Notes under the pieces: model-generated
What the model saw: the letters and a program-made list of their open reading frames with translations, nothing else
What the model was told of the DNA's origin: nothing
Database searches by the model: none
Assembly (NCBI RefSeq): GCF_000378825.1
Contig: NZ_KB900388.1
Span: 4,657,901 to 4,721,900, forward strand
Reading direction: 5' to 3'
Length of the DNA: 64,000 bases
Source: Salinispora vitiensis
Lineage (GTDB): Bacteria; Actinomycetota; Actinomycetes; Mycobacteriales; Micromonosporaceae
In this document: positions 27,501 through 35,245 of the stretch, in pieces
How positions within the stretch are numbered: the stretch's first letter is position 1
Layout: every line of letters starts with the position of its first letter
Program-made: the position numbers and the translations under genes

Positions 27501-27618
27501 GCGGGCGCGGCTGGCCGCGGTCGGGCTGGTCGGCCTGGCCGTACTCGCGCCGGTGGTCGCCCTGGTCGAGTCGAAGGCACGGTGGTGGGGAAGGTCACGG
27601 CCACGGCGACTCTGGTGA
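24505..27618 (+). CDS. FAD-binding oxidase / Fe-S protein fusion (GlcD-GlcF or D-lactate dehydrogenase type)
   Basis: The 1037-residue protein fuses two modules. The N-terminal half is a VAO-type FAD domain (RGGGTSLAGQ) with the matching C-terminal cap ending near SGEHGDGQARGELL. The second half has two 4Fe-4S clusters (CVGVGQCRRHDGAVMCPSY and CLACKGCKADCP) and two cysteine-rich CCG domains (CCGLTWL; HCHQHAVLG ... GCCGLAGNFGFE). This suits a membrane-linked D-2-hydroxyacid dehydrogenase (glycolate or D-lactate) feeding the quinone pool. A C-terminal hydrophobic helix is present. GTG 24505, eight bases after GGGAG, is preferred over the outer start. Confidence 0.88.
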   Translation: MSEVMLPQPVVRAPGPALEVDLAALAADLRAEVDGEVRFDAGSRAAYSTDSSNYRQVPLGVVLPRTIEAGVAAVAVCRRHRAPLVSRGGGTSLAGQCTNTAVVLDWSKYCNLLLEVDPQARTCLVEPGIVLDSLNAQLAPTGLEYGPRPSTHSRCTLGGMLGNNSCGATAQRTGKVVDNVVELEVLLYDGTRIWVGETSDEQYAEIQLRGGRPAEIYRQLRALREEYLADIRTRYPHIPRRVSGYNLDSLLPEKGFHVAQTLVGSEGTLVTILRARLRLVPVVKASALVFVNYPDIAAAGDDVMRVLAHKPVTLEGIDHRLVDDERRRRERPAGLREIPEGGAWLMIQMGGETPGQARAAASRLIAAVRGGGAGTVHEFNDPAHERQMWQVRESSLGATAQVRGSERTWPGWEDSAVAPEKLGDYLRDLRQLLEEYGLDQASLYGHFGQGCVHTRIPFELNTPDGVRRFRSFLERAADLVTSYGGSCSGEHGDGQARGELLPKMYGGRLMRAFGQLKAIFDPDDRMNPGKTVSPYPLDSHLRLGVDYDHGPVRTTFAYPNDEGSFANAVLRCVGVGQCRRHDGAVMCPSYMVTREEEHSTRGRSRLLFEMLDGGARGGSIEDGWRSTAVRDALDLCLACKGCKADCPVNVDMATYKAEFLSHHYAGRLRPRAHYSMGWLPVLAAVAGTVPGVVNALTHAPGLGRLAKAAGGIDQRRDIPTFAAESFQRWFAHRTPTGDGHRGEVLLWPDTFTNRLHPGVAQAAVEVLESAGWRVRVPEGPVCCGLTWLSTGQLGVAKRVLRRTVAALRPHLRAGTRVVGLEPSCTAVFRSDAYELFPDDEDVIRLRQQTVTLAELLQEHSPGWQPPRLPAHALIQTHCHQHAVLGTAADQAVLTAAGVRADFLDSGCCGLAGNFGFEQGHYEVSEACAERVLLPAVRDASDTDVILADGFSCRTQVEQSASGGRTAIHLAELLRAGLHGESVLPRPEQRWGRRPQSPSRRARLAAVGLVGLAVLAPVVALVESKARWWGRSRPRRLW

Positions 27619-27651
27619 GGCGGGTTCGGCATCGGATGGAGGGCGGAAGCG

Positions 27652-28050
27652 ATGATGGCGAAACAGGCGCCTGCCCGGATCGCGGGCCGGGGGGAGCTGA
27701 CCCCGACGGCGGCGGGGGAGCTGACCCGGTTGGTGTGGGGCGGGCTGCTCCTGGCCGCGCCCGACCGGGTGCTGCGGGTGATGGGCGGCCAACCGGGTTC
27801 GACCCCGTCGGCGATCCTGCGGGTGCTCGGAGTCCGGCACCTGGTGCAGGCCGCGGTGCTGCTCCGGTGGCCGACGCCGGAGGCGTTCCGGCTCGGCGCG
27901 GTCGCCGACGGGCTGCACGCGCTGACCGCGGTGGCGCTCATCGCTGACCGGCGATGGCGTCGGGTCGCGTTGACTGACGCCGCCATCGCCACCGGGTGGA
28001 CCATCCACGACGGTGCCGCCGCGAGCCGGGCGGGCGCCGGCCGACGGTGA
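27652..28050 (+). CDS. Small conserved-looking membrane protein
   Basis: A 132-residue protein with two to three short hydrophobic stretches (about 27-42, 60-75 and 90-105). I do not recognise the family. GGAGGG lies eight bases before the ATG, and the gene follows the oxidase fusion by 33 bases, so they may form an operon. It could be an accessory membrane component, but nothing in the sequence shows a function. Confidence 0.6.
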   Translation: MMAKQAPARIAGRGELTPTAAGELTRLVWGGLLLAAPDRVLRVMGGQPGSTPSAILRVLGVRHLVQAAVLLRWPTPEAFRLGAVADGLHALTAVALIADRRWRRVALTDAAIATGWTIHDGAAASRAGAGRR

Positions 28051-28191
28051 CGCGGACGGGGTCACGCGGTTTCCACCCGCGACGACCGGGGCCGGGTTTG
28101 GGTCACCGTACGGCTGGACAACTGAGCTCCTCCAGCGGCGCAACCCGGCAACCTTTCGTGGGGCGCACCGCGAACCTCGGTGGTCCCGGCA

Positions 28192-29979
28192 TCAGTCGGC
28201 GCAGGGAGCGGCGTGGCCGAGGCGTACGGCGGTTTCGAGCATCAGCGCGTGCACGAAGGCCTGCGGTAGGTTGCCCCGTAGCTGCCGCTGCGCCACGTCG
28301 AGCTCCTCGGTGAAGAGGCCCGGTGGGCCGCACCCCGCCCGGTTGCGTTCGAACCACCGGTTCGCGGCGACGGCGTCGCCGGCCTGCCACTCGGCGAGTG
28401 CCGCGGCGAAACCGCAGAGCAGGAAGGCCCCCTCGGCGTCCCCCAGCGGGCGGCGGTCGGGTCGAAACCGGTACAGGTAGCCGTCCTTCTGGAGTTCGGT
28501 CAGCACGGCCCGACGGGTCGCCTCGGTCCGGGGATCGCCTTCGGGGAGCGCGCCACGGATTCCCGGCAGCAGCAACGCCGAGTCGACGCGGGGGTCGTCG
28601 TAGGCGCGCTGCCAGCGCCCGGAGGGGTGCAGCGCATGCGTCGTGGTGTCGGCGAGAATCGTGTCGGCGAGGGAGGCCCAGCGGCCGGCCAGGCCGCCCG
28701 GCGCGATCCGGGCCGCCGCGCGCAACCCGGCCACACAGGTCAGCTTCGAGTGGGTCCACTGCTGGGCCGGGAGCTCCCAGATGCCCGAGTCGGGCGACCG
28801 CCAACGCTTCTCGATGGCCTGGGCAGCGACGGTTAGCGCATGCCAGGAGGTGGCCTCCAGCCGTCCCCGTTCGGCGGCGGCCGCCAGGACCAGCAGCACG
28901 TCACCGTAGGCGTCCAGTTGGAACTGCCCGCCAACCCAGTTACCGGTTCGGGCCTTGGCCCCCGGATATCCGGGTAGGAAGGTCAGCTCCTCTTCCGACG
29001 GTACGGTGCCACCATCGATGGTGTAAGCGGGAGCGAGCCGATCACCGTCGGCGAGGACCCGGTCGGTGAGGAACCGCACCGCGTCATCGAGGAGGTCGTG
29101 CCGACCGATCAGGGCGGCGGCCTGTCCGGCGAACGACTGGTCGCGGATCCAGGCGTAGCGGTAGTCGTAGTTGCGTCCGGCGAGCGCGCGCTCCGGCAGC
29201 CCCGTGGTCACCGCGGCGACCATCCCGCCGCCGGGCTGGGTCAGCCCGCGCAGCACCGTGTAGGCGAAGATCGCATCCCGTCCCGCGGTGCCGCGGGACA
29301 GCGGGCGCAGCACGTCCTGCCAGGACTTCTCGGTGATCCGCCACAGCTCCGCGGCGTCGGGTGGCTTCCCCTCCAGGGGCTGGGTGGCGATCTCCAGCAC
29401 CAGGTCAACCTGCCCACCGGCGGGCACCCGCAGCTCGCCGTCGAGTGGCCCCTCGGCGCTGGGTTTGAGGGGGTGGCCGCAGGTGTGGCGGAGGTGCAGG
29501 TCACCGGAGCGAGCGTGCCACAGCCCCCCGTCCTGCCGTACCTGGCGGAGCGGCTCTCGACCGAAGTTCGCCCGGGGGGCGAGCCGTACCCGGACCTTCG
29601 CTTCCTGGTCCACCGCGCGTATCTGGCGGAGCAGGACCACCCGTTGGGCGTCGCCGGGGAAGGCCAGGGCCTCCCGGGTTTCGATGATTCCGTCGGTGGT
29701 CACCCATCTGTTGATCCAGATCAGCGAGTCGGGCTCGTACTGGCCGCCCCAGACGAAGCGCCGCTCCGTCGGGGTCACCAGGTAGCTGCCCCGGCCACCG
29801 AGGAGGCCGCTGAACAGCGGCGGGTCGGCCCACCGGGGGGCGCAGAGCCAGACGATGTTCCCGTTCGGGCCGACCAACGCCGCCCGCTGCCCGTCGGCGA
29901 GTAGCGCGTACTCCCGGAGCACGTTCGGCGAGTCCAGGTGGCGCGCTTCGGGGCTGTTCGTACGTTTGTTGCGGGCCAC
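28192..29979 (-). CDS. Glycoside hydrolase family 15 (glucoamylase/trehalase-type)
   Basis: The 595-residue protein has an N-terminal beta-sandwich with LVGPNGNIVWLCAPRWADPPLF and a C-terminal (alpha/alpha)6 barrel with NYDYRYAWIRDQSF and SGIWELPAQQWTHSKLTCVAGL. This is the pattern of bacterial GH15 enzymes, which release glucose from alpha-glucans or split trehalose; the Glu in GIWE is the likely catalytic acid. No signal peptide is seen, so it is cytoplasmic. GTG 29979, seven bases after GGAGG, is preferred over a longer open frame to 30138. It is convergent with the small membrane protein gene. Confidence 0.88.
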   Translation of the reverse strand: MARNKRTNSPEARHLDSPNVLREYALLADGQRAALVGPNGNIVWLCAPRWADPPLFSGLLGGRGSYLVTPTERRFVWGGQYEPDSLIWINRWVTTDGIIETREALAFPGDAQRVVLLRQIRAVDQEAKVRVRLAPRANFGREPLRQVRQDGGLWHARSGDLHLRHTCGHPLKPSAEGPLDGELRVPAGGQVDLVLEIATQPLEGKPPDAAELWRITEKSWQDVLRPLSRGTAGRDAIFAYTVLRGLTQPGGGMVAAVTTGLPERALAGRNYDYRYAWIRDQSFAGQAAALIGRHDLLDDAVRFLTDRVLADGDRLAPAYTIDGGTVPSEEELTFLPGYPGAKARTGNWVGGQFQLDAYGDVLLVLAAAAERGRLEATSWHALTVAAQAIEKRWRSPDSGIWELPAQQWTHSKLTCVAGLRAAARIAPGGLAGRWASLADTILADTTTHALHPSGRWQRAYDDPRVDSALLLPGIRGALPEGDPRTEATRRAVLTELQKDGYLYRFRPDRRPLGDAEGAFLLCGFAAALAEWQAGDAVAANRWFERNRAGCGPPGLFTEELDVAQRQLRGNLPQAFVHALMLETAVRLGHAAPCAD

Positions 29980-30160
29980 GGCAGCACCTCCCCGCCCCCC
30001 GTACCCGATCCGGCGGTCTCCGACACCCGTGGCGGCCGGGCAGCCGGCTCCCACCCCGGCGGCTCGCGAGCCGGCTCGACTAACTCGAAACGCCCCGGGT
30101 AGACAGCGTGCCGAGGTGTGGAACCGAAGCAGGGTCAACCCGTTACGGGAGGTGGCGCGG

Positions 30161-31174
30161 ATGGGGCACGGGCGGCGGGAGATTCAGGTGGCGGTGGTCA
30201 CGGGTGCCAGCGGCGGGGTCGGGCGGGCCACCGTGCGGCAGCTGGCGCGCCCGGGGGTCACGATCGCCCTGTTGGCCCGCGGTCGTGCCGGTCTCGACGC
30301 CGCGGCCGACGATGTCCGCGCCGCCGGCGGCCACGCCGTGCCGATCGAGGTCGACATGGCCGACTACCACCAGGTCGCCGCCGCCGGCCAGCGGGTCGAG
30401 GACGAGCTGGGGCCGATCGACGTGTGGATCAACGTGGCGTTCAGCTCGGTCTTCGCGCCCTTCCAGCAGATCCGGCCCGAGGAGTTCCGCCGGACCACCG
30501 AGGTCGCCTACCTCGGCTACGTCTACGGCACCCGGGTGGCCCTGGATCACATGATCCCGCGGGACCGGGGCGCGATCGTGCAGGTGGGCTCGGCGCTGGC
30601 GTACCGGGGGATTCCGCTGCAGGCCGCCTACTGTGGGGCTAAACACGCCATCGTCGGGTTCACCGAGTCGCTCCGTTGTGAGTTGTTGCACGACAAGAGC
30701 AACGTCAAGGTCACCATGGTGCACCTGCCGGCGATGAACACCCCGCAGTTCTCGTGGCTGCTGTCCCGGTTGCCGCGGCACGCCCAGCCGGTGCCGCCGA
30801 TCTACGAGCCGGAGGTCGCCGCCCGCACCATCGTCGCCGCTGCCGCCCGGCCGGGGCGGCGGGCGTACTGGGTGGGTACGCCCACCGTCCTGACGATCCT
30901 GGCTAACCGGCTGGTACCGGGGCTGCTGGATCGCTACCTGGGCCGGACGGGCTACGACTCGCAGCAGACCGACCAGCCGGTCGGGCCGGACCAGCCGGTG
31001 AACCTGTGGCAGCCGGCCGATGGGCCGGGCGGCCACGACTTCGGTGCGCACGGCGCGTTCACCGATCGGTCGCTGCGGCACAGTCCACAGGCGTGGCTAT
31101 CCCGGCACCGGATGGTGTCGGTGGCGGGGGCGGCTGGGCTGCTCTTCGGCCTGCTCGCCTGGCGTCGTACCTGA
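30161..31174 (+). CDS. Short-chain dehydrogenase/reductase with C-terminal membrane segment
   Basis: The 337-residue protein begins with the SDR nucleotide-binding motif VTGASGGVGRATV and has the catalytic Ser-Tyr-Lys set in SALAYRGIPLQAAYCGAKHAI. A C-terminal hydrophobic tail (VAGAAGLLFGLLAW) suggests membrane anchoring. The C-terminal half is longer than in classical SDRs, as in the group found in actinomycetes beside GH15-like proteins. The substrate is unknown. GGGAGG eight bases upstream fixes ATG 30161. It is divergent from the GH15 gene. Confidence 0.85.
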   Translation: MGHGRREIQVAVVTGASGGVGRATVRQLARPGVTIALLARGRAGLDAAADDVRAAGGHAVPIEVDMADYHQVAAAGQRVEDELGPIDVWINVAFSSVFAPFQQIRPEEFRRTTEVAYLGYVYGTRVALDHMIPRDRGAIVQVGSALAYRGIPLQAAYCGAKHAIVGFTESLRCELLHDKSNVKVTMVHLPAMNTPQFSWLLSRLPRHAQPVPPIYEPEVAARTIVAAAARPGRRAYWVGTPTVLTILANRLVPGLLDRYLGRTGYDSQQTDQPVGPDQPVNLWQPADGPGGHDFGAHGAFTDRSLRHSPQAWLSRHRMVSVAGAAGLLFGLLAWRRT

Positions 31175-31180
31175 GCGGCC

Positions 31181-31229
31181 GGCCGGGTCAGCGCCGACGG
31201 ACGCAACCGCCGGTGGCGCTGACCCGGCC
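31181..31229. terminator. Bidirectional terminator between the SDR and GH5 genes
   Basis: GGCCGGGTCAGCGCC pairs perfectly with GGCGCTGACCCGGCC (15 bp) across a 19-base loop. It lies between convergent gene ends at 31174 and 31250. Confidence 0.75.
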
Positions 31230-31249
31230 CGTGCCGGTCGGGTCAGCGG

Positions 31250-32482
31250 TTAGCGGATCGGGCCGAGGCCGCGGGCGGCGAGGTAGCCCTCGTCGGTCAC
31301 CCGGTCCGGGGTGACGATCGCCGTGGGTTCGGTCTGCCGGGCCTTCACCCATTCCTGGTGGAACGCGCTTCCCGGCGCGACCTCCGCCCGCCGTGCGGGC
31401 TCCTGGAGCGGGTTGATCGGCGCCACCAGCGCTGGTCGAGCCGGGGCTGCCGCGTGGGCCGCGGTGTCGCGGGCGAACTCGGCCAGGGCGAGCGCGGCCG
31501 GCTTCGGCCGGTGGTCCACGGTGAACAGGCCCAGATCGTATTCCCGGTCCGGGAAGTCGGAGAGGCGACGATCGATGTCGTGCGAGGACCACCAGGTGAC
31601 ACCCCACAGTGCCGGGTTGGCGGCCACCGTCGCCAGGGTGCGCGCGACGAATTCGCCGGCCTGCTCCGCCGGTACGTCCGGCCGGGGCACCCCGACCTCC
31701 TGCAGCCACACCGGGCGGGTCGGGTCCGGGGCGCTCGAGGCGGCGAGCTCCAGCAGGTAGTCGGCGTGTGACGTGGTGGCCGGTCCGAGCGGCCCGTCGA
31801 TGCGCGAGGTGCCGTTGAACACCCAGGAGTGCACCGTGGTCAGGTCGCCCAGCTCGACCGCCTCGGCGGGGTGGAAGGGGTGATCGGGGGCGTACCACGC
31901 GTCGTCGAAGATGGAGTGCAGGCGGAGCGTGTCGGGCGCCGCGGTGCGGACCACCTCGAGTAGTTCCGCCGCCCACTGGTGGGAGGCCTCCGGGGTGGTG
32001 GGGTTGGCCGGCCAGAGGTTGTTGACCTCGTTGCCGAGGGTGATGGCGAAGACGTTGGGGCGCGTCGCGACCTCGGTGCTGAGCCGCCGGACGTACTCGT
32101 TGATGCCGTCGCGGGCCGCCCGGTCGGTGAAGATGCTGCTCTGGTGCCAGGTGAGCACCCAGGAGGGCAGGAAGTCGAAGCTGGACAGATGCCCCTGGAG
32201 TAGGTCGACCGAGACCCCGAGGTCGAACTCCGCCGCTACGTCGATCAACGAGAGCAGGTCGTCGATCGGCCGTTGGCGTAGGAGCGCGCGGTTGGGTTGG
32301 ATCCACGGCCAGATCGGGAAGACGCGTACGTGGTCCAGGCCGATGCTCGCCAGGTCCTCGAGGTCGCGGCGGGCCGCGTCAGCCGAGAAGTCGAGCCAGC
32401 TGTAGAACCAGCCGTCGGACGGTACGTAGTTGGCGCCGAGGCGGAACCTTCGGGTGCTCTGCGTACGGGCATTGGTGTTCAA
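31250..32482 (-). CDS. GH5-type glycosidase, possible core beta-mannosidase (GH5_18-like)
   Basis: About 410 residues forming a TIM-barrel with the clan A acid/base Glu in TLGNEVNN (about E152) and the nucleophile Glu in WLQEVG (about E262). Its place beside GH85 and GH38 genes mirrors bifidobacterial N-glycan loci, where a GH5_18 enzyme cleaves Man-beta-1,4-GlcNAc. I infer that role here. No signal peptide, so it acts after import. The in-frame ATG at 32494 has no RBS upstream and itself leads into GGAGG; a TTG at 32482, five bases after GGAGG, is the likely start. A LacI-type palindrome lies just upstream. Confidence 0.75.
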   Translation of the reverse strand: MNTNARTQSTRRFRLGANYVPSDGWFYSWLDFSADAARRDLEDLASIGLDHVRVFPIWPWIQPNRALLRQRPIDDLLSLIDVAAEFDLGVSVDLLQGHLSSFDFLPSWVLTWHQSSIFTDRAARDGINEYVRRLSTEVATRPNVFAITLGNEVNNLWPANPTTPEASHQWAAELLEVVRTAAPDTLRLHSIFDDAWYAPDHPFHPAEAVELGDLTTVHSWVFNGTSRIDGPLGPATTSHADYLLELAASSAPDPTRPVWLQEVGVPRPDVPAEQAGEFVARTLATVAANPALWGVTWWSSHDIDRRLSDFPDREYDLGLFTVDHRPKPAALALAEFARDTAAHAAAPARPALVAPINPLQEPARRAEVAPGSAFHQEWVKARQTEPTAIVTPDRVTDEGYLAARGLGPIR

Positions 32483-32521
32483 AAGGTCCTCCATATGGAT
32501 AGCCAGGCACAGATGGGGTGC

Positions 32522-32533
32522 TAAACCGATTTA
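32522..32533. promoter_or_regulatory. Candidate LacI-type operator upstream of the GH5 gene
   Basis: TAAACCGATTTA is a near-perfect palindrome with a central CG, the form LacI-family proteins bind. It differs by two bases from the site at 33697 and sits about 40 bases upstream of the GH5 start, in the promoter region. Confidence 0.55.
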
Positions 32534-32582
32534 TTTCACACCACGAGTATTACTCGACACGCGAGCATCGACCCGGGAGTAC

Positions 32583-33602
32583 TTAGTTGCGGGTCGGCGA
32601 GGTGCTCTCCCGCGTGATCAACCGGGGGGTCTCGGTCTTGTGGTTCTTCGTCTTCGCGGGGTTGGCCAGGACCGCCATCATGGTCTGGGCCGCCTGCACG
32701 CCGAAGCGGTAGGTGTCGCGGGACAACGCGGTGAGGGAGGGGTGGGTGAGCTGGGCCAACACCGAGTCGTCGAAGGAGATGATCGATAACTCGTGTGGGA
32801 CGGTGACCCCCATCTCCAGTGCGACGCCCAACCCGGCGACCGCCATCAGGTCACTGTCGTAGATGATCGCCGTTGGGCGGTCGGCTCCGGCGAGCAGCTT
32901 GCGCGTCGCGGCCGCGCCCTGGGCGTCGCTGAAGTCGGTGTGCAGTGACCGGGCGCGGGGGAGCGTTAGCCGGGTGGCGGCGTCCCGCAGTGCTCGGGAA
33001 CGGCGCTGGGTGTGCTGAAACTCAGGTAGCCCCGACACGTGGGCGATCCGGGTGTGGCCGAGCACCGCGAGGTACTCCACCGCCGAGAGCATCGCCGCTC
33101 GGTCGTCGGCCCAGACCGAGGAGACGCGCCCGTGCCGGCCGGGCCCGCCGACCACGACGGCCGGGATCTTGAGCTCCTCCACCGCGGCGATGCGGGGGTC
33201 ACGAACCTTCAGGTCGATCAGTACCAGACCGTCCACCCGGCGTTCGGAGACCCAGCTCCGGTAGACCTCGATCTCCGCCTGGGTGTCCTCGACGATCATC
33301 AGGTGTAGCGCGATCGACTGGCTGGAGAACTCCGCCTGCAGGCCGGAGAGGAGGCGGGCGAAGAAGGGCTCCACGCCGAGGGTCCGCGCGGGGCGCGCGA
33401 TAACCAGCCCGACGGCGTCGGCCCGGGCTCCGCCGAGGGCTCGCGCCGCGCTGTGCGGACGCCAGTTGATCTCCTCAGCCACGCGGAGGATGCGCGCCCG
33501 GGTGGCCTCGCTGACGCCGGGCCGGCCGTTAAGCGCGAACGAGACGGCGCCCTTGGAGACCCCGGCCCGCCGGGCGATGTCGGCGATTGTCGGTCGCTGC
33601 AT
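32583..33602 (-). CDS. LacI-family transcriptional regulator of the glycan locus
   Basis: The 339-residue protein has the N-terminal LacI helix-turn-helix (TIADIARRAGVSKGAVSFALNGRPGVSEATRARIL) and the periplasmic-binding-protein-like effector domain (DGLVLIDL, ALRDA, DSDLMAVAGLGVALEMG, SIISFDDS). It is divergent from the ABC importer gene cluster and upstream of the GH5 gene on the same strand. It probably represses both units until a mannose- or GlcNAc-containing ligand binds. ATG 33602 has GGAGA about nine bases upstream; a longer open frame lacks the HTH-proximal start. Confidence 0.92.
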   Translation of the reverse strand: MQRPTIADIARRAGVSKGAVSFALNGRPGVSEATRARILRVAEEINWRPHSAARALGGARADAVGLVIARPARTLGVEPFFARLLSGLQAEFSSQSIALHLMIVEDTQAEIEVYRSWVSERRVDGLVLIDLKVRDPRIAAVEELKIPAVVVGGPGRHGRVSSVWADDRAAMLSAVEYLAVLGHTRIAHVSGLPEFQHTQRRSRALRDAATRLTLPRARSLHTDFSDAQGAAATRKLLAGADRPTAIIYDSDLMAVAGLGVALEMGVTVPHELSIISFDDSVLAQLTHPSLTALSRDTYRFGVQAAQTMMAVLANPAKTKNHKTETPRLITRESTSPTRN

Positions 33603-33658
33603 CTGGCGACGATCTCCCTCCACGCGGCTACCGAGAAGCGACGGTCGGTAGGCCGCTC

Positions 33659-33688
33659 TTGACACGTGATTCTAACCGGGGGGATAGT
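33659..33688 (+). promoter_or_regulatory. Candidate promoter of the ABC importer operon
   Basis: TTGACA (33659-33664) is a perfect -35 box; GATAGT (33683-33688) lies 18 bases downstream and is a fair -10. The LacI-type palindrome follows nine bases later, placing it where a bound repressor would block initiation or early elongation. Confidence 0.45.
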
Positions 33689-33696
33689 CCGTTCAC

Positions 33697-33708
33697 TAGA
33701 CCGGTTTA
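33697..33708. promoter_or_regulatory. Candidate LacI-type operator upstream of the importer
   Basis: TAGACCGGTTTA is a palindrome with one mismatch and a central CG, matching TAAACCGATTTA upstream of the GH5 gene. It lies between the LacI gene and the substrate-binding protein gene. Confidence 0.55.
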
Positions 33709-33793
33709 TCATTGCCGGCGGATCGCCTGTGAGCACCGGACACGCCCGATCCGACGGGGTGGCCGGCTGACTAAAAGTTAGGGGCGGAGAGAG

Positions 33794-35074
33794 ATGCGAA
33801 CACGCTTGGTCGGGCTTGCCCTGTCGTCGGCTGTGCTGACGGCCGTAGCGGGATGTGGGCTGTCCGGCGCGGACACCAGTGATGACCAGGTCGACATCAC
33901 CGGTGAGGTCAAAGGCACTGTGACCCTGCAGACCTGGGCCCTGAAGCCCAAGTTCACCGACTACATGCAGGGTGTTATCGACAGCTTCGAGGCGGAGTAC
34001 CCGGGAACGACCGTCAAGTGGCTGGACCAGCCCGGTGACGGTTACTCGGAGAAGGTGCTCAGCCAGGCGGCCAGCAACGAGCTGCCCGACGTGACGAATC
34101 TCCCACCGGACTTCGCCCTGCCGCTGGCCAAGCAGGGACTGTTGCTCGACATCGACCAGGCCGACGACAAGCTCCGTGAGGAGTACGTCGAGGGCGCCGT
34201 CGCCTCCTACGAGTTCGCCGGTCAGACCGGGGTCTTCGGCTACCCGTGGTACCTGAACACCGACGTGAACTTCTGGAACACGGAGCTGCTGGCCAAGTAC
34301 GGCCTGGACGAGACCAAGCTGCCGACGACGATGGAGGAGATGGTCGATCAGGCCCGGATCCTCAAGGAGAAGTCCGACGGCGCGGTGCACCTGCTGAGCC
34401 GTAAGCCCGGCATCGAGGATCTCAACCAGGCCGGCGTCGAGCTCGTCTCGGCGGACGGCACGGAGTTCATCTTCAACACCCCCGAGGCCGTGGCGGTCCT
34501 GGACCTGTACCGGGAGGCCTTCGCCGAAGGGCTCCTGCCGCGCAACGTGCTCACCGACGCGTACCTCGGCAACATGGACCTGTTCAAGAAGGAGCAGGTC
34601 GCCTGGACCACCGGCGGCGGTAACTCGATCACCGACATCGCGGTGGACAACCCGTCGCTGGCCGAGAAGGTCATCGCGTCGCCGTCGATCGGCACCCCGT
34701 CGCTGTACACCCAGGGGCTGTCGGTGGCCAAGAACAGCGACAACCTGCCCGCGGCGGTCGCCCTCGCGCGTTGGGTGACCAACACGGAGAACCAGGCGGC
34801 CTTCGCCGAGGTCGTGCCCGGAATCTTCCCGAGTACAGTTGCCTCCGCTGAGGATCCGCAGTTCAGCCAGAGCGACGGCACCAACGTCGGGGACGCGAAG
34901 AAGATCGCCTTCACCTCGCTGGCTGAGGCGGAGCTGTTGAAGCCAGTCATCGTCGACCAGGCGATGGACGACTTCCTCAAGCAGCAGTTCTCCCTGGCGA
35001 TCAGCGGAGAGATCACCTCCCAGCAGGCGCTGGACAAGGCAGTCGAAAAGTGCAACGAACTGCTCAACAACTGA
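33794..35074 (+). CDS. ABC sugar importer, substrate-binding lipoprotein
   Basis: The 426-residue protein has a lipoprotein signal peptide with the lipobox LTAVAGC (Cys21), then a family 1 extracellular solute-binding fold typical of oligosaccharide importers (VTLQTWALKPKFTDYMQGVIDSFEAEYPGTTVKWLDQPGD). It probably captures released N-glycan oligosaccharides on the outer face of the membrane and delivers them to the two permeases. It starts the operon; no ATPase gene is in the locus, so a shared MsiK-like ATPase encoded elsewhere is expected. The ligand is inferred from the neighbours. Confidence 0.9.
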   Translation: MRTRLVGLALSSAVLTAVAGCGLSGADTSDDQVDITGEVKGTVTLQTWALKPKFTDYMQGVIDSFEAEYPGTTVKWLDQPGDGYSEKVLSQAASNELPDVTNLPPDFALPLAKQGLLLDIDQADDKLREEYVEGAVASYEFAGQTGVFGYPWYLNTDVNFWNTELLAKYGLDETKLPTTMEEMVDQARILKEKSDGAVHLLSRKPGIEDLNQAGVELVSADGTEFIFNTPEAVAVLDLYREAFAEGLLPRNVLTDAYLGNMDLFKKEQVAWTTGGGNSITDIAVDNPSLAEKVIASPSIGTPSLYTQGLSVAKNSDNLPAAVALARWVTNTENQAAFAEVVPGIFPSTVASAEDPQFSQSDGTNVGDAKKIAFTSLAEAELLKPVIVDQAMDDFLKQQFSLAISGEITSQQALDKAVEKCNELLNN

Positions 35075-35245
35075 TCGGCCGAGTCGGGCCGGTCCTGCGT
35101 TGACCAGCGGTGCTCGGCCGGACCGGAACCCGGCCGGCCGAGCACCGGCGCCGCCCACACCGCGGCGCCACCACTGCCGTCACCTGTCGTTGCGCGACTT
35201 ACCGCATCGCCACGCCACCCAACCGGAAAAGCAGAGCGGGACGTA

